Translations under genes and position numbers: made by a program
Shown here: one piece after another, positions 5,917-10,540 of the stretch
Numbering within the stretch: position 1 is the stretch's first letter
How the letters are laid out: the number at the start of each line of letters is the position of its first letter
Notes under the pieces: model-generated
What the model was told of the DNA's origin: nothing
The model's database searches: none
Seen by the model: only the letters and a program-made list of their open reading frames with translations
DNA from: Candidatus Izemoplasmatales bacterium
GTDB taxonomy: Bacteria > Bacillota_I > Bacilli_A > Izemoplasmatales > Hujiaoplasmataceae
Length of the DNA stretch: 10,540 nt
Assembly: GCA_028699855.1 (NCBI GenBank)
Contig: JAQVTV010000022.1
Location: forward strand, 1 to 10,540
Reading direction: 5' to 3'

Positions 5917-8900
5917 GTGACCAAATTTCGTGACCCATTAATGAATCATATGCCCCTGGGCTATGCGCTTATTCGTGTGATATTCGATGAATCAAATCAA
6001 GCGCAAAACATCGTGTATGAAGATGTCAATCACGCTTATGAATCCATTACTGGAATCAAAAGTCAAAATCTGATCGGCATCTCCTTGAAGTCTAATGCCT
6101 TTGACTATCAAACAGAGATTGACAACTGGATCACTTTCTTAGGTGAAGTATGTAAAACAGGCAAGACGCATGAAGTCTTGCGTTTCATCCGTCATGCCAA
6201 CAAATATTATCGCGTCATCGCCTATTCGCCTCAAAAAGACTATTGCGCCCTTGTTTTTGTCGATATCGCGTTGTCACCCAATCTCTCGGATATCTCTCGA
6301 AATTTTTTCTCGATGAGCACACATCAGTCCGATTATCAAAAAATCACGGATACGCTGTTAAAAGAAACGCGCGCCAAATTCGCCATACTCAATCTGCTCA
6401 ATCCCAGCATCTGCGAGATGACGTCCATCGCGTTGTCAGGAAATATCCAGCAAATCAAAAAAGCAGAACGGATCATCGGCTTTAAGATCATCGGCAAAAA
6501 GTGGCCAGTCAAGGATGATTTTTATATAAAAACACCGCAAAAATTGGTTTATGTCTTTTCCACCATGAATACTTTGACGCATCATGTCGTGCCTAAGAAA
6601 TCGATGTCTTTTATCCTAGAGCGATTCTCATTAGGAAATACTGTGCTGCTTCTGATCGTCCATGATGGAAAATGCTTGGCAAATATCATTTTGGTTTACC
6701 CCAAAAAGGCACCACCTCCTGACCAGGCCATGTTGGAAGATGTCTCCAAAAAGATCGCGCATGCACTTAAAAAGATGAATCATTCGTTTGATGCCGCCAT
6801 TCCGGTTGCGAACATCATCAATCACCAACATACCCTGGATCAAGGCCAAATCGACAAAGTGGTGTCGCACGCCACCGCTTCGCGCCCGACACTCATTAGG
6901 ACGATGGTGAATCTTCTGTCGGTCATGACGAACACCTTGTCTCCACCCACGGACCTTCATATATCGGAAATGATCAATGAAGTTCCGGCTTTGATAGCGA
7001 CACAGGCAGATTGCGATGTGGCATTCATCTTCCAGAAACGTGTCGCGAATCAAGGCGTATCCTTGACGTATCACTGGATCAAAGACGCCACCTCCCTCAA
7101 TGAAAACAACATCAAGGATTTCCATTTTTCCGAGGCATTTGTCGCGTCGGTCCAGGCCATGTTTCGTGAACATTCACATTACCTCATGAAAAAAGATTTC
7201 TCGCCTCAAGACTCCGAAATCAAACGGCTCGAGTCATTGACGAAAAACACACGAAATCACATATCATTTCAACTCTATTTTGATGAAACATTTTTGGGTT
7301 TCATCACATTCATCAATCCCAACCAAGCCCTGATTGACAACGCTGGTGAATTGTCTCTTTTCAGTTTGTTTGCCAAAATAATCACCCATGCCTTGATGTC
7401 CCAAAAACTGAATGCTTCCACACAGGTAAGTGCTCCGACAACCCTCAATCAATTGCGCCAAAAACCCGGCTTTTTGACCGAAATGAATCACGAACTTCGT
7501 GCACCGCTCGAAGGAATCGCTTCTGCGATATACCTCATTAAAACGATGAGCCTCACCGATGAGCAAAGTCATTATTTAGATGTGGCCAATCTGTCTCTAG
7601 AATCTTTGAAGGAAATCGTCACTAATTATATGGATCTGGACCATTTGGAAACCGAGCGCATCCAACTTAAGCCTGAAAGCATTGATCTTGAACAAGAAAT
7701 CGTGAAAGTCGTACGCATTCAATCGTTGTTGGCCCAGGAAAAAAACCTTGATTTAAACTTTCACTATGATTATTCGATTCCTTCAAGAATGGACATTGAT
7801 AGTCTCCGCCTAAAGCAAATCATCATGAACTTGCTCAATAATGCCATCAAATACACAGAAAAAGGTGGCGTGTCTCTTTCTGTCGATTTGCTTGAAACTC
7901 ATAACGATATGTACACAATCCGATTCTCGTTTGAGGATACCGGAATCGGAATCACCAAACAGGACTTGGATCACGTCACTGCCAAATATTTCCAAGTCGA
8001 TTCCGTATCCGTGCACCAACAAATCGGTTCAGGTTTAGGATTGACGATCACAAGCGAACTCATCAAATTGCTCGGTGGATCCCTTCAGTTTCATAGTAAA
8101 CTCGACCAGGGAAGCGTCTTCTTATTCACGCTCGATATCCCCAAATCTTCCATTCAACCCGCATTAGCGCTAACGGGTAATTCTAGGTGCCTATTAATCA
8201 CTAACAAAGGGGATCAAGATCGTTTATATTCGATGCTTGTCCAAGCATCACTCCCTGTTCAAACCACATCTGTGGATGAATTGGAGGTGGCGCGTCGCCT
8301 CACAGAACATCACTACCATTCAATCATTCTTAGAAAAGGAAACCATGAAGAAATCCTTCGAACTTTGATTCGATTGAAGAAAAACACGACCGATACCCCG
8401 TATCGCATCATCATCAGCAACCCGCATCAAGACCGCGTGCATACCGATTTGTACCGCGATTCACGGATCGATGCGATACTCGAGAAATACGCGACGCGAA
8501 GTGAAGTGCTGGAAGCGATGATGCCTCGAGGCCATGACAATCTTCATCCAAAAGATGATGTACCAACCCATAGAACCATCGAAAATAGCACGGTGTTACT
8601 GGTCGAAGACAACCTCTTGAACAATAAAGCCATGAGCATCATGATCGAACGCTATGGGCTGCATGTGGACAAAGCGCTCAATGGCTTTGACGCCTTGGAA
8701 ATGGCAAAAACGAAAAACTATGATCTCGTCTTGATGGATATTCAAATGCCGAAGCTTTCTGGCGTGGATGCTACCATGAAAATCAGACGGATCAACGCGC
8801 ATTACGCGCAAGTCCCCATCATCGCAATCACGGCCTATAACTATGATAAAGATCTGGATTTGCTCAAAGCGGCCCGAATGAGTGATGTGTTGGTGAAACC

Positions 8901-9354
8901 CATCGATAAGACCGATCTATACCGTATCATTTCCCAGCACTTGCCTCAAACACCTTCAATGCCGCTTAACGAAACCTCAGATATCGTTCCTTCAGACATC
9001 AAAGTATTCAGTGAAATCGAATTCTTCGAGCGCATCGATATGTCGGTCTCCCTCGCCAATGAACTCATCGATATTTTCTTTAAAGAGTATCCGATGGATC
9101 TCAAAAAAATCAAATCTGCGCTGTTACGAAAAGACAACTCGGATCTATACGCATCACTTCACAACTTCAAGGGATCGTGCGTCTTTCTCAGCGCGCATCG
9201 CCTTGTGTGGATTATCAATCAGATCATCGACAATGTCTACCACGAACCTCAAGAGCATTTCATCAAGACACATATTGAAGCACTTGAAACTGAAATCACG
9301 ACCTTCGTCAATGCGCTCAAAAACTACCAATTGAGAATCTTGCATCAAGCATGA
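5917..9354 (+). CDS. Soluble hybrid histidine kinase: PAS-GAF-GAF-HisKA-HATPase-pseudoREC-REC-HPt
   Basis: This protein of about 1145 residues has no membrane helix, so it probably senses a cytoplasmic signal. Domains in order: PAS-like (about 8-117), GAF-like (about 125-288), second GAF-like (about 345-499), HisKA with NHELRAPLEG (H525), HATPase (N box about 638-642, DTGIG from D674, GSGLGLTI from G704), pseudo-receiver (about 755-870), receiver (about 890-1008) and HPt with LHNFKGSC (H1082). The true receiver keeps its acidic pair E897/D898, phosphoacceptor D941, T972 and K994. The pseudo-receiver has Arg806 where Asp is expected. The expected relay is H525 to D941 to H1082 and on to a separate regulator, probably the one at 9440, as in ArcB/ArcA. 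GTG 5917 follows GGGAGGA with an 11-base spacer. ATG 5812 lies ahead of the inferred transcript start, and ATG 5941 is an alternative. Confidence 0.9.
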   Translation: MTKFRDPLMNHMPLGYALIRVIFDESNQAQNIVYEDVNHAYESITGIKSQNLIGISLKSNAFDYQTEIDNWITFLGEVCKTGKTHEVLRFIRHANKYYRVIAYSPQKDYCALVFVDIALSPNLSDISRNFFSMSTHQSDYQKITDTLLKETRAKFAILNLLNPSICEMTSIALSGNIQQIKKAERIIGFKIIGKKWPVKDDFYIKTPQKLVYVFSTMNTLTHHVVPKKSMSFILERFSLGNTVLLLIVHDGKCLANIILVYPKKAPPPDQAMLEDVSKKIAHALKKMNHSFDAAIPVANIINHQHTLDQGQIDKVVSHATASRPTLIRTMVNLLSVMTNTLSPPTDLHISEMINEVPALIATQADCDVAFIFQKRVANQGVSLTYHWIKDATSLNENNIKDFHFSEAFVASVQAMFREHSHYLMKKDFSPQDSEIKRLESLTKNTRNHISFQLYFDETFLGFITFINPNQALIDNAGELSLFSLFAKIITHALMSQKLNASTQVSAPTTLNQLRQKPGFLTEMNHELRAPLEGIASAIYLIKTMSLTDEQSHYLDVANLSLESLKEIVTNYMDLDHLETERIQLKPESIDLEQEIVKVVRIQSLLAQEKNLDLNFHYDYSIPSRMDIDSLRLKQIIMNLLNNAIKYTEKGGVSLSVDLLETHNDMYTIRFSFEDTGIGITKQDLDHVTAKYFQVDSVSVHQQIGSGLGLTITSELIKLLGGSLQFHSKLDQGSVFLFTLDIPKSSIQPALALTGNSRCLLITNKGDQDRLYSMLVQASLPVQTTSVDELEVARRLTEHHYHSIILRKGNHEEILRTLIRLKKNTTDTPYRIIISNPHQDRVHTDLYRDSRIDAILEKYATRSEVLEAMMPRGHDNLHPKDDVPTHRTIENSTVLLVEDNLLNNKAMSIMIERYGLHVDKALNGFDALEMAKTKNYDLVLMDIQMPKLSGVDATMKIRRINAHYAQVPIIAITAYNYDKDLDLLKAARMSDVLVKPIDKTDLYRIISQHLPQTPSMPLNETSDIVPSDIKVFSEIEFFERIDMSVSLANELIDIFFKEYPMDLKKIKSALLRKDNSDLYASLHNFKGSCVFLSAHRLVWIINQIIDNVYHEPQEHFIKTHIEALETEITTFVNALKNYQLRILHQA

Positions 9355-9439
9355 CCTGCGCCCTGGATCTGATATTTATCCAAAATGATGGCGCCATACT
9401 AATCGCATCTTAGTTCGCTGAAAGTGAGTTTGATAGACC

Positions 9440-10123
9440 ATGAATGAAAGAATATTAATTATCGAAGACAATGCGCTTGTCGCGACCATGCTGAGTTCTG
9501 CGTTGACGCTTGAAGGATGTAAGCTCACCATCGCCAAATCAGGCGAGGAGGGATTGACCGAATTCCACGGGTCAAGCTATGACATTGTTCTTCTTGATAT
9601 TATGTTGCCTGGAATCAGTGGCGAAGAAGTCATAAAAGCGATACGCAGTTATTCGATTGTTCCCATTATCATCATTTCAGCGAAGCAATCTGAAGTGGAC
9701 AAGGTGGTGTTTTTTGAACTGGGTGCCGATGATTACATCGTCAAACCTTTTTCGGTCACAGAAGTCATGCTCAGAATCAAAGCGGTCATGAATCGGAACA
9801 TACGCGTCATTCCTGAAGAAAAAATCCTAAATGTGGGAGACATCGAGATGAATCTAAACACCCACGAGGTCTTCATCCATCATATTCCTGTCACACTGCG
9901 CAAAAAAGAGTTCATGATCTTTCATTTGTTCCTCACCCATCCAAATCTGCTATTATCCAAAGATTTTATCTTTGAGCGCGTCTGGCAAGACGAATATATG
10001 AATGATGTCAACATCATCAATGTGCACATCTGCAAACTTCGTGACAAACTCAAAAAAATATCGCCTGAAAAAGAGATTATTTCCACAGTCCGCGGCTTCG
10101 GGTATATCTTTAAAACAGAATAG
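9440..10123 (+). CDS. OmpR/PhoB-family response regulator
   Basis: This 227-residue DNA-binding regulator has a receiver at residues 1-115 with acidic residues E9/D10, phosphoacceptor D53 (DIVLLDIMLPG), S80 at the switch position and K102 in the VKPF motif. A winged-helix Trans_reg_C domain follows at about 130-227 (TLRKKEFMIFHLFL, the NVHICKLRDKL recognition helix, and the STVRGFGYIF wing). Length and domain order are standard for the family. It lies 85 bases after the hybrid kinase, whose HPt domain is its most likely phosphodonor. Its targets are unknown; the pilus operon and the kinase promoter are candidates by proximity only. The ribosome binding site is weak (GTGAG at 9424-9428). A TACTAA at 9397-9402 might be a -10, but I do not call it. 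Confidence 0.93.
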   Translation: MNERILIIEDNALVATMLSSALTLEGCKLTIAKSGEEGLTEFHGSSYDIVLLDIMLPGISGEEVIKAIRSYSIVPIIIISAKQSEVDKVVFFELGADDYIVKPFSVTEVMLRIKAVMNRNIRVIPEEKILNVGDIEMNLNTHEVFIHHIPVTLRKKEFMIFHLFLTHPNLLLSKDFIFERVWQDEYMNDVNIINVHICKLRDKLKKISPEKEIISTVRGFGYIFKTE

Positions 10124-10187
10124 AATTGCGTTTGATCATCATTTTTACCGGTGATGGGACAGGCGCATCAGCCGATGATTTATGAAG

Positions 10188-10208
10188 ATATTAATCTAAA
10201 ATTAATAT
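10188..10208. repeat. Perfect 8-base AT-only inverted repeat
   Basis: ATATTAAT (10188-10195) and ATTAATAT (10201-10208) are perfect reverse complements separated by CTAAA. They lie 65 bases after the regulator stop. All-AT arms and the absence of a following T run make a terminator unlikely. A protein-binding dyad is possible. Confidence 0.4.
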
Positions 10209-10287
10209 GATGAAAATAATATTTGTTTACAATATGCGTATTAGAATCATCAATTGCAGTGTCTGAAAATGATTTCTCAGGCAGGCC

Positions 10288-10312
10288 GAAAACGCCTTGA
10301 TATTGGCTTTTC
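10288..10312 (+). other. Possible stem-loop with one bulged C
   Basis: GAAAA plus GCC (10288-10296, C10293 bulged) can pair with GGC plus TTTTC (10305-10312) around the eight-base loop TTGATATT, giving eight pairs. It could be a weak terminator or part of a structured RNA. It lacks an extended T run. Confidence 0.3.
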
Positions 10313-10533
10313 CATCAATGACTCAAACCATCAAACAAGCTTCTCGACTTCACCAATATGACACATGAGTGGATCATACATTCATCTTATGAGTAAATAA
10401 ACGCAAATAAGATTGAGCGCATCACATTCCGTTTCAACTCGCTTCTATGCAATCACACACGTGTTGAATCAAATATGATTGACGCGCGACTCGCTTCACG
10501 ATACACGAACTAGAGTATGTATTAATCTCCGAT

Positions 10534-10540
10534 AAGGAGG
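10534..10540 (+). promoter_or_regulatory. Strong ribosome binding site at the window edge
   Basis: AAGGAGG in the last seven bases is a full Shine-Dalgarno sequence, which predicts a + strand gene starting within about 6-12 bases beyond the window. A TTGACG at 10479-10484 with TACACG at 10502-10507 (17-base spacer) is a weak candidate promoter for it. Confidence 0.55.

Larger units (their letters stand above)
10124..10533. other. 410-base region without a convincing gene
   Basis: No open frame exceeds about 30 codons with a ribosome binding site; candidates at 10207-10266 and 10269-10361 lack one. The region is AT-rich. It contains a perfect 8-base inverted repeat (10188-10208), a bulged stem-loop (10288-10312), a 7-base inverted repeat with a 16-base spacer (10384-10413) and the palindrome ACACGTGT (10457-10464). 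CCATCAA also occurs twice, 16 bases apart (10312-10318 and 10328-10334). No stem followed by a T run is seen after the regulator gene. It probably holds the regulator's 3' end and the control region of the next gene. A small RNA is possible but not demonstrated. Confidence 0.5.

Noticed and set aside
6631..7173. 180-codon - strand open frame opposite the kinase gene
   Set aside because: It lies wholly inside the GAF-like part of the kinase gene, has no plausible ribosome binding site or domain, and is best explained as the antisense shadow of that gene's codon use.
9011..9334. 107-codon + strand open frame within the HPt region
   Set aside because: The Ser/Arg-rich composition is typical of an out-of-frame shadow. 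The HPt motif LHNFKGSC is in the kinase frame.
10135..10179. Possible terminator after the response regulator
   Set aside because: Short pairings exist (CATCA with TGATG around ACCGGT), but the stems are only five bases and no T run follows, so I cannot call a Rho-independent terminator.
10207..10361. Two tiny open frames (10207-10266 and 10269-10361) in the last intergenic region
   Set aside because: They encode 19 and 30 residues, have no ribosome binding site, and show no recognisable features.
1..10540. CRISPR array, insertion sequence, tRNA or rRNA
   Set aside because: I saw no regularly spaced repeats, transposase frame, terminal inverted repeats, or tRNA/rRNA-like sequence on either strand.

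Overview
The window carries most of an inner-membrane type IV pilus / type II secretion-like / competence pseudopilus assembly operon on the + strand. It is followed by a soluble multidomain hybrid histidine kinase and an OmpR-type response regulator, also on the + strand. No convincing gene lies on the - strand.

Layout. Bases 1-135 are the 3' end of an unidentified gene. A PilM-like protein (210-1190) is followed by two short prepilin-like proteins (1171-1611, with a textbook class III leader; 1621-2004, with an atypical ComGG/PilX-like leader). Next come the prepilin peptidase (2001-2801), a PilC/GspF platform protein (2820-4034) and a PilB/GspE assembly ATPase (4040-5722). Genes overlap or nearly abut from 1171 to 5722, so this is almost certainly one translationally coupled transcript. 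The peptidase removes the leader from the prepilins, the ATPase powers assembly through the platform protein, and the PilM-like protein may be a cytoplasmic adaptor. PilT, PilN, PilO and a secretin are not seen in the window.

After an 89-base gap holding an extended -10 promoter comes a ~1145-residue kinase (5917-9354). Its order is PAS, two GAF-like regions, HisKA, HATPase, pseudo-receiver, true receiver and HPt, with no membrane segment. It is followed 85 bases later by an OmpR/PhoB-family regulator (9440-10123). Together they look like an ArcB/ArcA-style phosphorelay. Whether it controls the pilus genes is inferred only from adjacency. The last 417 bases contain no convincing gene but hold several inverted repeats. 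They end in a strong ribosome binding site, so another + strand gene should start just past the edge.

Organism. TGA is used as an ordinary stop (four genes), ribosome binding sites are of the AGGAGGTGATC type, base composition is moderate to low in G+C, and no secretin gene is visible. This is compatible with a Bacillota-like or free-living Mycoplasmatota-like bacterium (Acholeplasma/Izemoplasma relatives). That placement is a low-confidence impression, not a sequence match.
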